DNA of 34,501 nucleotides, taken from positions 1 to 34,501 of the forward strand of contig NYUD01000022.1 of the NCBI GenBank assembly GCA_002683825.1. The letters are read 5' to 3'. The notes under the pieces were generated by a model. That model saw nothing but the letters and a program-made list of their open reading frames with translations. It did no database searches and was not told the DNA's origin. Position 1 is the first letter of the stretch; the number at the start of each line of letters is the position of its first letter. The position numbers and the translations under genes are program-made. Of the stretch, positions 1 to 8,190 are shown piece after piece. The stretch comes from Planctomycetota bacterium. Its GTDB lineage: Bacteria; Planctomycetota; UBA1135; GCA-002686595.

Positions 1-392
1 ACCCCCCGGACCCCCCGGATCCCCCGGATCCCCCGGATCCCCCGGACCCCCCGGATCCCCCGGACCCGGACCCGGACTTCGTCCTTGAAGTCTCGCCCGG
101 CATGGCCGGTCGGACCAACACGCTGACCACCGAAGACGGCACCGAAGGCGGCCTGACGGCTTTCGTGTTCGGTTTCCGCCCCGGCGACCGCACGATCCAC
201 CTGAGACCGTGCCCCATGGGCATTACCCTCGGCATGCTGGACCCGCATCTGGTCGGCTTCGCAACGGTCGTCGACGGCTCCTCGACCGCCAGTGTCTTCG
301 TACCGGGCGGCCTCATGGGCGTGAGCATCAACATGCAAGCGATCGACATGGCCTCCTGCGAGACCAGCGATCTGGTGAACCTCACCTTCTAG
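1..392 (+). CDS. Secreted protein, C-terminal part, with Pro-Pro-Asp repeat linker (5' end outside window)
   Basis: The open frame enters from the left edge and stops with TAG at 390-392, so only the last ~129 codons are visible. The first ~70 bases are a 9-bp unit (CCCCCGGAY) that reads as tandem Pro-Pro-Asp triplets, ending in Asp-Pro-Asp-Pro-Asp. This looks like a stiff, acidic, proline-rich spacer between domains. The remaining ~97 residues are glycine- and beta-strand-rich. They align by eye, nearly without gaps, with the relic at 26690-27040: both have T-x-x-G-T-x-G near the start, a Ser/Ala-rich strand in the middle, and end on a polar residue run followed by a hydrophobic strand. This makes it the terminal beta domain of a surface or secreted protein. 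Function is unknown. The start and any signal peptide lie outside the window. It converges on the CHAT gene with only 9 bases between stops. Confidence 0.7.
   Translation, partial: PPDPPDPPDPPDPPDPPDPPDPDPDFVLEVSPGMAGRTNTLTTEDGTEGGLTAFVFGFRPGDRTIHLRPCPMGITLGMLDPHLVGFATVVDGSSTASVFVPGGLMGVSINMQAIDMASCETSDLVNLTF
3..71 (+). repeat. Tandem 9-bp repeat encoding (Pro-Pro-Asp)n
   Basis: About seven near-perfect copies of CCCCCGGAY run in frame and shorten to 6-bp CCGGAC units at the right end. The array is coding, not a CRISPR or replication repeat. Its 9-bp period, in phase with the codons, allows copy-number change by slippage without breaking the frame. The left boundary of the array is outside the window. 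Confidence 0.8.
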
Positions 393-401
393 CTCTGCTA
401 C

Positions 402-3107
402 CTACGCGTCGCGTTCAGACCGCTCTGTCCGGGAGTCCTCGGCCGGCACCGGACGTTGCGTGCCAAGATCGCTCTGCTTCGATCGTCGAAAAGGCCATCG
501 GCGCCGACGCATGAAGAGCCACCCGACGCCGACGACGGGCACCGCCAGAAGCCAACGCATATCGAACGCCGCCGGTGGAGGGGACTCAAAAATCGCAACG
601 TGAGCCAGCCCGCATGCCCGGATGAGCGAGGTCAGGTGCATTTCCGCAAAGCGCGGATCGTCGCGCAGCTCGCTCCGGGCGCGCTGCAGCGCCTCCGAGG
701 GGGCGGCTCCGCGCGCGAGCTCGCGATGAAAGACTCGCATGAGAAGCCTGCTCGAGTGAAACTCGACAGGGTAGGGCGACAACACGACGCAGCTGGCTCC
801 GGCAGCGAGGAACGCACCTTCGAAATCGGCCGCGCCCCAGTCGCCCTCGCGGCTGGGGCCCTTGGCCGTGCTGCATGCGGTCAGGGCGACGAGCTCCGGC
901 GATCGGATGCGATCGACGTCGGCGCAACGCAGGAGACTGTCTTCGGCCGTCGGTCCGCCCAGGAGCAGCATCGCCGGGCGTTCCTGTTCGAGATCCGCGG
1001 CCCCATGCGCGACGATCTGCAACACCTTGGCCCTTGCCAGGGACGCGGACTGCAAGGCGGCGGGACGCGCCTCGGGACCATGGAGGAACCGTATCTCGCG
1101 CCCTGAATACGCGGCGGTCATCTCGCGTGCCGAGGTTGCGTCCAGCGGCAGATCCTCCAGGCCGAAACTCGCTCCGAACGTCTCGTGCGGCCTGGGGTTC
1201 GACAGCATCCAGATCTCCGCTTCTGTATCGCCGGCGCCGCGGGGAGGAGCTTCTGCACGACGACGGGCCAGGGCGAGTCCGGTGGGCAGGGCACTGAGGT
1301 AGCCGACGGCGCACCGGTCCCCTAGCCGTTCGCCGTCTTCCAGCGGCAGGTCTTCGAACGGCAACAGGTTTGTCAGCTCGTAGCCGATGACCGTGAGATG
1401 CGTCCAGCTCCGGATGCGGGCGCGCGCTTTTTCGGGTAACAACAGACGCGCGTTTTCCTCGAAGCATTCCTTTCGCCCACTCAAAAACAGGTCGCGGGCC
1501 TCGCCGTCGCGCGGAGGAGCCCTCAGGTAGCGTTGGATCAAGCGCTGCTGGGATTCCTCGAGGACGTGATCCGCGGCGAGAAGGAAGTGATCGAGATTCT
1601 CCCCGTCGAGCAAAAAGAGATGGCTGCGTTCGGTCGATGGAACATAGACCAGGAAGCCGTGTCCTGAAGGGCAAAGTTCGTCCCGGATCTCTTCGATCGT
1701 CGCCACCTCGGTAGACTTGCGAATCGATCGTACGATCGAATTGAGTTCCTGCGCTCGCAGCAGGAATTGAAAGGCGGCCCGGCGCCCCGGTTCACCCGGT
1801 TGCAAGGCCTGGGCCAAGAGCATCAACTCGCTGAGGACCTGTCGTTCTTCGCGGTACTTCAAGAAACCGAATCCGCCTGGACGCAGTGCCAAGCGCCCCC
1901 GAGACTCCAGGAAATCCAGATACGCCTTTCCGAGTTCGGTCAGCGCGGATTCCAGAGAATCCCGCGCATCCCCGGATTCGGCGGCCTCCCGAGCGAGGCG
2001 CGCTCGCAATGTCCAGCTGATAGCGTGGATGATCGGCGACGGGGAACTCACTCCCTCGAACAGAGCGCGCTCGATGTGCTCAAGGGCTTGCGCCGAATCT
2101 CCCGCAAGCATCGCGGCTTCTCCGAGTACCAGGTGGGCGCGTCGAAACTCGTAGAATTTGAGCTGCATCTCGAGGGCCTGCGACGTCGCTTCCTCGGCGG
2201 CGGCGAGGAACGAAGGATCGCGGCGAGCCAGATTGATACGGGCCACCCCCGCACGCACGAGAAGTCTTCCACGCTCCTGCGCAGTGCGCGGATACCTGCG
2301 CTCGTCCTCGAGCATCTCCGATATGCGCTGATCGGCTCTTGCGTATTCTCCCCGTGCCAGCAACAGATTGGCTTCGATGAAATCCGCATGCCGTATCGCG
2401 CTCAACCACGGTCCCAGAACTTCCCGCTGGCGCTCGTGCCATAGCGTCGCCAGGTCGACCAGACCGCAGAGCAGGTAGAGGCTCGCTCGCTCACCGTAGG
2501 CGAAACTCTCGTACAGATCGGAATTCCCCGCAGAAGCGATGCGCGGCATCAGGGCGTCGAGTCGTTCGAACGCTTCCTGCCAGTGCAGGGTTTCCCGCAA
2601 CACCTGGATCAGCATCAGCTCTAGGGAGAACAACGCCCCCTCGTTGGAGCGTTTCCACAGCTCAGACAGGCGCGGCTCTAGCACCTGGATCACGCCCGCA
2701 CGGTTCTCCCACGCTTGCAACAGGTTGGCGTAGCGGACCAGAGCGGGAATGAGCTTTGCGGGGGGGGCCTCAGCCGCCTCGGCGGCAAGCAAAGCCGTTC
2801 TGAAGGCTTCGATCGGGTCGACGTCTGTCGAACCAGAGCGGATCAAACGCTCGGTCGCCTCCCACAACTCGAGACCCAGCTCGGGATCCAGTTCTCCTTC
2901 GAGAGCCAGGGGTCCGAGCTCCTCGTAAAGCCCGAGTGCAATCTCGAGGTCCGACTGGCCTTCGTGCGCCGGGCCCAGTGCGAAGAAGATCAGCGCGAGG
3001 CCAAGACCACGTCGGAGACCAGTTCTCTTCCGTCCCGCGCAATGACGCAGACCTCGACCCAAACGCGATCCGGCAGCAGCTGGATCTCGTTCGTGGAGGG
3101 GGTCCAT
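402..3107 (-). CDS. CHAT-domain (caspase-like) TPR protein, module 1
   Basis: This 901-residue protein has an N-terminal basic stretch and hydrophobic segment (about residues 30-46), a long alpha-helical TPR-like middle, and a C-terminal CHAT domain. The CHAT dyad is visible as His701 in IVAHGAAD and Cys745 in LTACSTAKG, with the family's usual following segment around VVLSPYPV. A second hydrophobic segment (850-866) followed by Arg-rich residues could anchor the C-terminus in the membrane. CHAT proteins are clan CD cysteine proteases related to caspases and separase. The substrate is unknown. The ATG at 3107 overlaps the anti-sigma gene by 118 bases; a TTG at 3062 would still keep the hydrophobic segment and reduce the overlap to 73. 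No clear ribosome-binding site decides between them. It is the last gene of a leftward operon and is paralogous to the gene at 28530. Confidence 0.88.
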   Translation of the reverse strand: MDPLHERDPAAAGSRLGRGLRHCAGRKRTGLRRGLGLALIFFALGPAHEGQSDLEIALGLYEELGPLALEGELDPELGLELWEATERLIRSGSTDVDPIEAFRTALLAAEAAEAPPAKLIPALVRYANLLQAWENRAGVIQVLEPRLSELWKRSNEGALFSLELMLIQVLRETLHWQEAFERLDALMPRIASAGNSDLYESFAYGERASLYLLCGLVDLATLWHERQREVLGPWLSAIRHADFIEANLLLARGEYARADQRISEMLEDERRYPRTAQERGRLLVRAGVARINLARRDPSFLAAAEEATSQALEMQLKFYEFRRAHLVLGEAAMLAGDSAQALEHIERALFEGVSSPSPIIHAISWTLRARLAREAAESGDARDSLESALTELGKAYLDFLESRGRLALRPGGFGFLKYREERQVLSELMLLAQALQPGEPGRRAAFQFLLRAQELNSIVRSIRKSTEVATIEEIRDELCPSGHGFLVYVPSTERSHLFLLDGENLDHFLLAADHVLEESQQRLIQRYLRAPPRDGEARDLFLSGRKECFEENARLLLPEKARARIRSWTHLTVIGYELTNLLPFEDLPLEDGERLGDRCAVGYLSALPTGLALARRRAEAPPRGAGDTEAEIWMLSNPRPHETFGASFGLEDLPLDATSAREMTAAYSGREIRFLHGPEARPAALQSASLARAKVLQIVAHGAADLEQERPAMLLLGGPTAEDSLLRCADVDRIRSPELVALTACSTAKGPSREGDWGAADFEGAFLAAGASCVVLSPYPVEFHSSRLLMRVFHRELARGAAPSEALQRARSELRDDPRFAEMHLTSLIRACGLAHVAIFESPPPAAFDMRWLLAVPVVGVGWLFMRRRRWPFRRSKQSDLGTQRPVPAEDSRTERSERDA

Positions 3108-3670
3108 TGTTGCTCGGTGGTGCGATGCTCCAGGAGAGGCGCGTACGCAAGTGCGGACTCCGCAGCATCACTTATCTTTATCCGATACTCGCCTCCCTCG
3201 GGCAAGTCCCCTGTCCACAGGAAGGGTTCAAAGGCCTCCACGGTGCCACGCGGATGGACGAGTTCGACCTGCTCTCCGCCCATCCAGACGGGTTGGAGTT
3301 CCTCGGCATCCCCCCCCTGAGAATCGAGGTAGACCAGGAACATCAGGCCGGCGGCGAGCAGTCCGCCGAAGAGAGCGATGCGCTGGTTTCTCGCCCCCAA
3401 GAAGCGTCGCTGCCAGGTCAACCCCACCGATCGACGGAGTCGGCCCTCGCCGGGAGCACCGATCCAGGAACGAGCGTCCTTCTGTGTTCGCCTCGCCTCC
3501 TCGGACGTCTCGTCCAGGAGTCGTCTGACGGAGTCCAGTTCTACGAGGCGGGTCCGGAAGCTCTCGTCCCGCCGCGCAAGCTCGACGACGGCAGCCTCGT
3601 CTTGCCGACAGTCCCCGACGGCGACCGCTTCGAGCAGCGCCCGGGCCTTGGAAGACAGTTCTTCGTTCAC
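2990..3670 (-). CDS. Putative one-pass membrane anti-sigma factor, module 1
   Basis: This 226-residue protein has an acidic, helical N-terminal half, one transmembrane segment (about 98-115) and a C-terminal half of roughly 110 residues that looks beta-rich and fibronectin-like (PEGGEYRIKISD, then W-x-P and V-W-V-E-V strands). The layout, cytoplasmic sigma-binding part, membrane segment and outside sensor, is typical of anti-sigma factors, and its ATG overlaps the stop of the sigma gene (ATGA, 3667-3670), so the two are translationally coupled. No His-x3-Cys-x2-Cys zinc motif of the ZAS family is present, so recognition rests on topology and position. The protein at 27687 has the same length and layout. 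The role as anti-sigma factor is inferred. Confidence 0.8.
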   Translation of the reverse strand: MNEELSSKARALLEAVAVGDCRQDEAAVVELARRDESFRTRLVELDSVRRLLDETSEEARRTQKDARSWIGAPGEGRLRRSVGLTWQRRFLGARNQRIALFGGLLAAGLMFLVYLDSQGGDAEELQPVWMGGEQVELVHPRGTVEAFEPFLWTGDLPEGGEYRIKISDAAESALAYAPLLEHRTTEQQWTPSTNEIQLLPDRVWVEVCVIARDGRELVSDVVLASR

Positions 3671-4248
3671 GGTTCCAGCTCCTCCTTGCGGGTCATGAGG
3701 ATCGTCCGCAGGTGTTCGATCCCGTGGTAGTAACGCGACTTGGCGGTGTTGGGAGAGATCTCCAACAACTCACCGATCTGGTTGAAGGTCATCTGCTCGA
3801 AGTGCTTGAGCCGAACCACGTCTTGATCGGAAGGGCTGAGCTCGTCGAGAGCCCGATAGACGAATCCGTAGTCCGTCGCCTCTTCCGCCCGTACCTCTTC
3901 CGCTTCCTCCAGTGCAACCGTCCGCGGCCGGCGACCGGCGCGGCGAACGCGGTTCATCAGGTGGTGATAGCAAAAGGTGTAAACCCAGGTCTCGAGCGAA
4001 GAGCGACCTGCGTACTGGTGGCGTTTGCGCCAGACGGAGACCAGCGTCTCCTGGGCGAGATCCTCCAGCTCGACATCGTCCAGAACGCGCCCCAGGCGAG
4101 CGTTCTTGGCGGCGAGCATCCGCGGCACGCATCTGAGCCGTTCCAAGAGCTCGTTTTGCGACCACCAACCCCCACCCAGGCTCTTTTCGACGAGTTCCAT
4201 ATCAGCGCGGAAGGAGTTCTCCGCACCCATGGGTGTAGGTGAAGCCAT
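3667..4248 (-). CDS. ECF-type RNA polymerase sigma factor, module 1
   Basis: This 193-residue sigma-70 family protein has region 2 around residues 40-105 (LEDLAQETLVSVWRK, then SLETWVYTFCYHHLMNR) and region 4 around 135-190 (LSPSDQDVVRLKHFEQM, then FNQIGELLEISPNTAKSR, the DNA-binding helix-turn-helix). It lacks regions 1 and 3, as expected for ECF factors. The ATG at 4248 was chosen because it gives exactly the same length and an ungapped N-terminal alignment with the paralog at 27109; in-frame ATGs at 4305 and 4230 are alternatives. No strong Shine-Dalgarno is seen. It leads the leftward operon sigma, anti-sigma, CHAT and is divergent from the cytochrome-type gene at 4609, which is a possible target. 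Confidence 0.92.
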   Translation of the reverse strand: MASPTPMGAENSFRADMELVEKSLGGGWWSQNELLERLRCVPRMLAAKNARLGRVLDDVELEDLAQETLVSVWRKRHQYAGRSSLETWVYTFCYHHLMNRVRRAGRRPRTVALEEAEEVRAEEATDYGFVYRALDELSPSDQDVVRLKHFEQMTFNQIGELLEISPNTAKSRYYHGIEHLRTILMTRKEELEP

Positions 4249-4355
4249 GAACGGTTGATGAATTCGCCGGTTTCTTGAGGGCGGGAGAGTATAGGAAGGA
4301 CGCAAAAATTCTCAAAAAGGCCCGCCCGGTGTGCTCGGGGCGACATCCACCCACA

Positions 4356-4401
4356 GGGGCGAGCTTTCGCCCCCATCCACGTTCCCCATATTCTCATGGG
4401 G
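4356..4401 (+). ncRNA. Candidate structured leader or small RNA (two hairpins before a terminator)
   Basis: Two compact hairpins follow each other: GGGGCGA/TCGCCCC with a four-base loop (4356-4373), and CCCCAT/ATGGGG with a six-base loop (4384-4401). A strong intrinsic terminator at 4413-4447 follows directly. No rightward gene lies upstream whose transcript would need ending there, so the block is either an independent small RNA or the 5' leader of the gene at 4609 with an attenuator. It matches no RNA family I can recognise. The 5' end is not defined. Confidence 0.4.
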
Positions 4402-4412
4402 AGTGGGATCCG

Positions 4413-4447
4413 CCCCGCGTCCGCTGACGAGCGGCGCGGGGTTTTTT
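4413..4447 (+). terminator. Strong Rho-independent terminator upstream of the cytochrome-type gene
   Basis: CCCCGCG (4413-4419) pairs with CGCGGGG (4435-4441). After a bulged T, CCGCT pairs with AGCGG around the tetraloop GACG. Six T residues follow (4442-4447). It sits 160 bases before the ATG at 4609 in a divergent promoter region, so it would end transcripts starting within the preceding ~150 bases or act as an attenuator. Confidence 0.8.
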
Positions 4448-4599
4448 CGTGATCCAAGAAACGACGTGCATCGCCGATCCTGGCGAGGCCCGACAACGGG
4501 CGCTCCAACGCTGCGAGAAAATCGGAGAAACCACCAACCCTCCCGCGAGTGCGTACATCCCCGACACGGATCCCGCTCCCTCCAGCAAGCTCACACCTT

Positions 4600-4606
4600 G
4601 GAGGAG
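4600..4606 (+). promoter_or_regulatory. Ribosome-binding site deciding the start at 4609
   Basis: GGAGGAG stands two bases before the ATG at 4609. The frame is open further upstream with an ATG at 4549, but only the 4609 start has this site and puts a signal peptide at the very N-terminus. Confidence 0.7.
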
Positions 4607-4608
4607 CC

Positions 4609-7600
4609 ATGTTCATCGATCGACGAGACAAGTTCGCCGCGTTTCTTCTCTTTCTACCCCTGATCTGGCTCGCAGGGCCGATCGCTTCCGCCAGGAAACC
4701 GCAACTACCCGGCCAGGTCACGCCCATACCCCGTCCCGTGGGCAAGGACTATCGAAAACTGACCGATAGCCAAAGGAGTTTCACGAATTTCAACGTGGAG
4801 GTCGTTCGCGGGTTCTTGCTGGAAGACGTCGGGGCATTGGTTCCCGACGTGTATGCCATCCATGCCTACGAGAGTTCGCTCGTGTACTTCCAGGGGCTCG
4901 CTCCAGAGCCGACCCAGCGCTGGCGCACCGTTTCGAACCCGGTGTCGATCGCCGCGTATGCCGAAGACCTCCTGGTCGTCGGCCAGGGCAACCACGCCCT
5001 CGCTCGACACGATCTCCCCGACGGAGAGATCATCGATCTCCTGGCCCTGCCCTCGGAACCCGCCGACATCGTCGTCGACACGGACAACGACGAGGCCTGG
5101 GTTTCTTGCATGGGCGACGATTGTGTGGTCCAGATCGATCTGTCCTCGCCGATGCGGATCAAGAAGATCTGGAGCTGGGACGAAGGGCTCGAGCTGAAGC
5201 GGCCGCGCTTTCTCTTCTTCGATCCACAGACGCCGTCTCCTGACGACAATCTCGTCTACGTCGCCCCGATGGTCTCGGGCAACAACACGATCTTCAAGTT
5301 CAATACAGGCCCGGGCCCCGACATCGTCGACGGTACGTCGCTACCCGCAGGCGGCTTGCCCGACGAGGATCTGTTCCGCATCTCGACCGGGCCCGACCAG
5401 GTCGAGCCCGTGATTCGCGCCGCCGGTTCGCTGCTCTTCGGACACGGCAAGAACCCCGTCACCGGGGACTACTGGATGGTGGGTCTCGATCACCTCAATC
5501 TCGAGCCGGGCATGCTGAGCGAGCCGACGGTGCGTGGAAAGTTCGCCATGAACCAGCTGGCGATCACCAGCGCGGCACTGTTCTCGGCCGGCGGGAGCCC
5601 TCCGCCCGAACCCGATTCGATGATCGACCTGGACGACTACGACGTCGCCGCTCCCGGCGCCCAGTATCAGAGCGATCGCTCGGTCTCTTTCCCCTATGCC
5701 CTCGCCTTCGAGCCGGGCACCGGTCGGGCGGCGATCGCCGCTTCGACCTCTCCGCTGGTGGTCCTGACGGATTCGGCCGGTCAGCGCGTGCAGGAGTTCC
5801 AGCTGCAATCCAACACGAGCGTCCACCGGGGAGCCGTCGCCCGCACGCTCGCGTTCTCCAGCGCAGGGCTCTACGTCTATTGCCAGGAGACCTCGAACAT
5901 CCTCGCCTTCCGCCTCACGGGGGGCCCACCGATCGTGTCCCTGGGCCTGGGAAACGACCCCACCCCGGATCCCGTCCGGCGTGGACGCCGCACCTGGTAC
6001 GACGCCACGAGATCGCTGGACGGTCGCACCAGTTGCAACGTGTGCCACCCCCAGGGCGGCGCCGACGGCCTGGCCTGGCTGATCTCCAACGACCCGGTCG
6101 ACGAGAAGGGCAACATGGTCACGCAAACGTTGATGGGCGTCGAGGACAGCTTTCCCTACCACTGGCGTGGCGAACGCGACCTCGAAGCCTTCAACGGGGC
6201 CTTCCCCGGACTTCTGGGCACGGCGAACAAACTGGACGAACAGAACGGCGAGCTGGCCGACTTCGTCGAGTTCGTCTTTTCGCTGACGCCCCCGGCCAAT
6301 CCGCTCCAGAACGGGCGGATGGACATCGATGCCCAGGGACGGTTGGTCCAGGACCTCGACCGGCGCCTCAAGAGCCGCTCGATCCCCTTCGATCTGGGCG
6401 AAGGGCTCATCCCGACGGGCTTCTTTCCCCACAACCCGCAGCAAGGAAACCCGGTAATGGGTGACGACGTGTTCCACGACATCCCGATCGTTTTCGGGCG
6501 CACCTGCCAGGAGTGCCACCTGAATCCGACGGGGACCAACGGAGACGTTCTCAACGACGGTGCAGGGCCCATCAACTCCGCGGCCGTGTTGAAAGTCGCC
6601 CATCTCGACACGCAGCTGCCGCTGAAACACCAGCCGATCGTGCAGGTCGACTTCGGCGCCGGTCCGACCGAGCCGCGCAACCTGCTCGGCTTCGGAACGT
6701 CCCACAAGGGCAACCGTCACAATCTGTTCCACTTCAACCTGCGCTTCTTCCCGGCGATGACACCCGCGCAGATTTTCGATCTGACCGCATTCGTGCACAT
6801 GGCCGACCACGGGGTGGCGCCCAGCATTCACTTCGCGGAGCGTCTGCACCCGGGCTCACCCAACTCGGCCAGAACGAGGATTCGCAAGTGGCTGCTGGCG
6901 CAAGCGCGGCGGGACTGGGTCGGCGTCGTCGCCTTCGGGACCTTTCCCGATCGCAACGGCAATCCGGCACGCATCCACTGGGAGTACGACCCCGCGACGC
7001 GGCGCTTCCTACCCGACGACGCGGTCCTGCAGAACCCGCAGCCCTTCAGCGCCTTCCGAGACTTCGCCAATCATCCCGAACTGGACAACGTCTTTTTGGG
7101 CGTCCCGCCGGGGAACGAACACCGCCTGGGAGTCGACTTCGACGACGATGGGCTGGACACGGGAGAGGAGATCGCCGCTGGAACGGACGTCTGGAACCCC
7201 GATACCGACGGTGACGGATGGCCGGACGGCTACGAGATCGACAACCCGGGTGACCCGCTGGATGCAACCGTCCCGCCGCAAGACGTGACGATACCGCAGC
7301 TCGTGGGGCCGGTCCGGCTGGATTTCGCGAACGCATCTCTCGCCAAGCTTCACTTCGAAGCGGACGAGCCGGTCACGTGGGAGATCACGTTGACCGCCCC
7401 CAATCTCCCCACCATCGTCGAGGATCGCCTCACGGCGGACCGGACGCACACCGCCGTCGTTCAGCGGCTCGCTCCATCGACGATCGGTTTCAACTCGCCG
7501 GTCGACGTCCTGGTGCAATACACCGGAACCCTCGTTCTGCGGGATCTCAGCAACAACGCATCCCCTCCGATTCCCATCCCCCTGATCACGACGGAATCCC

Positions 7601-8130
7601 AGATTCACAACGGGGCTCCCGACAACCTGGTGGTGGGCCTCTTGGAGCTCGTCAACGAGGTACGCACACCCACTACGTATGCGGCGACGGCCAACTTGCG
7701 GATCGACTTTCGCGAGCAAGCGCCTCCGCCGCTGCCTGCCGCAGGCCGGGTGATCGTGGCCCAGTTGTTGAAGCAGCAGGACAACGGCCACGACTGGGAC
7801 ATCGTTCCCGCAAGTGACATCACGCACGATGCTCCGGCCTCCGATTTCGGCTTCGGCCCATTCGGCCTTCCCTACGGACAGACGCCGGGGCTCTTGCCCG
7901 GGCCGTTCATGGTCCTCAACCTCACGGATCTCCTCGGCCTGCAGTCGGTGAACTTCTCGGTGAGCCAGCTGAACCCGGGCCAGAAGGTCATGTTCAACGT
8001 GCTGGCCGTCTTCGAGGTCCCCGGCAACTGGGATCCGATGAACCCGGTGCTCCCGCCGAACCAGGTGACGCTCGACGAGTACCAGTTGCCGGCGACACCC
8101 GGCGACAACCGCAGGATCGTGAGCGGCTAG
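4609..8130 (+). CDS. Secreted beta-propeller / di-heme cytochrome c / TSP3-repeat fusion protein
   Basis: This 1173-residue protein begins with a Sec signal peptide (basic start, hydrophobic run, Ala-x-Ala at about 25-29). Residues ~60-450 read like a YVTN/NHL-type beta-propeller, with repeated V-V-D-T-D-N-D-E-A-W-V-S and N-L-V-Y-V-A-P strands. Then come two heme-c attachment motifs, CNVCH (476-480) and CQECH (633-637), in a setting resembling di-heme cytochrome c peroxidase/MauG-type proteins, with a Gly-Val-x-Asp-Ser-Phe-Pro-Tyr-His-Trp stretch between them. An acidic Asp-rich TSP3-like calcium repeat lies at about 843-885, followed by Ig-like beta sequence to the end. The location should be periplasmic or outside. 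Redox function is inferred from the heme motifs; the substrate is unknown. No cytochrome c maturation genes are in the window. It is divergent from the sigma operon and followed by a long hairpin. Confidence 0.88.
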   Translation: MFIDRRDKFAAFLLFLPLIWLAGPIASARKPQLPGQVTPIPRPVGKDYRKLTDSQRSFTNFNVEVVRGFLLEDVGALVPDVYAIHAYESSLVYFQGLAPEPTQRWRTVSNPVSIAAYAEDLLVVGQGNHALARHDLPDGEIIDLLALPSEPADIVVDTDNDEAWVSCMGDDCVVQIDLSSPMRIKKIWSWDEGLELKRPRFLFFDPQTPSPDDNLVYVAPMVSGNNTIFKFNTGPGPDIVDGTSLPAGGLPDEDLFRISTGPDQVEPVIRAAGSLLFGHGKNPVTGDYWMVGLDHLNLEPGMLSEPTVRGKFAMNQLAITSAALFSAGGSPPPEPDSMIDLDDYDVAAPGAQYQSDRSVSFPYALAFEPGTGRAAIAASTSPLVVLTDSAGQRVQEFQLQSNTSVHRGAVARTLAFSSAGLYVYCQETSNILAFRLTGGPPIVSLGLGNDPTPDPVRRGRRTWYDATRSLDGRTSCNVCHPQGGADGLAWLISNDPVDEKGNMVTQTLMGVEDSFPYHWRGERDLEAFNGAFPGLLGTANKLDEQNGELADFVEFVFSLTPPANPLQNGRMDIDAQGRLVQDLDRRLKSRSIPFDLGEGLIPTGFFPHNPQQGNPVMGDDVFHDIPIVFGRTCQECHLNPTGTNGDVLNDGAGPINSAAVLKVAHLDTQLPLKHQPIVQVDFGAGPTEPRNLLGFGTSHKGNRHNLFHFNLRFFPAMTPAQIFDLTAFVHMADHGVAPSIHFAERLHPGSPNSARTRIRKWLLAQARRDWVGVVAFGTFPDRNGNPARIHWEYDPATRRFLPDDAVLQNPQPFSAFRDFANHPELDNVFLGVPPGNEHRLGVDFDDDGLDTGEEIAAGTDVWNPDTDGDGWPDGYEIDNPGDPLDATVPPQDVTIPQLVGPVRLDFANASLAKLHFEADEPVTWEITLTAPNLPTIVEDRLTADRTHTAVVQRLAPSTIGFNSPVDVLVQYTGTLVLRDLSNNASPPIPIPLITTESQIHNGAPDNLVVGLLELVNEVRTPTTYAATANLRIDFREQAPPPLPAAGRVIVAQLLKQQDNGHDWDIVPASDITHDAPASDFGFGPFGLPYGQTPGLLPGPFMVLNLTDLLGLQSVNFSVSQLNPGQKVMFNVLAVFEVPGNWDPMNPVLPPNQVTLDEYQLPATPGDNRRIVSG

Positions 8131-8157
8131 TAGACCTCGCTGAACGCCAAACGCCGA

Positions 8158-8190
8158 GGCTGTGCCCCGGAGATTCTCCGGGGCACAGCC
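8158..8190 (+). terminator. Long perfect hairpin after the cytochrome-type gene
   Basis: GGCTGTGCCCCGGAG pairs perfectly over 15 bases with its complement around an ATT loop, 27 bases after the stop at 8130. No T-tract follows on either strand, so it is either a terminator without a U-run or an mRNA-stabilising 3' structure. Confidence 0.55.

Noticed and set aside
3..71. Short tandem repeat considered as CRISPR or origin iterons
   Set aside because: There are no spacers, and the unit is in phase with an open coding frame.
5341..6849. 502-codon open frame opposite the cytochrome-type gene
   Set aside because: The plus-strand frame has signal peptide, heme motifs and ribosome-binding site; this one has none.
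8158..8190. Long perfect hairpin as the inverted repeat of a mobile element
   Set aside because: The arms are only three bases apart, there is no transposase nearby, and it follows a stop codon as terminators do.
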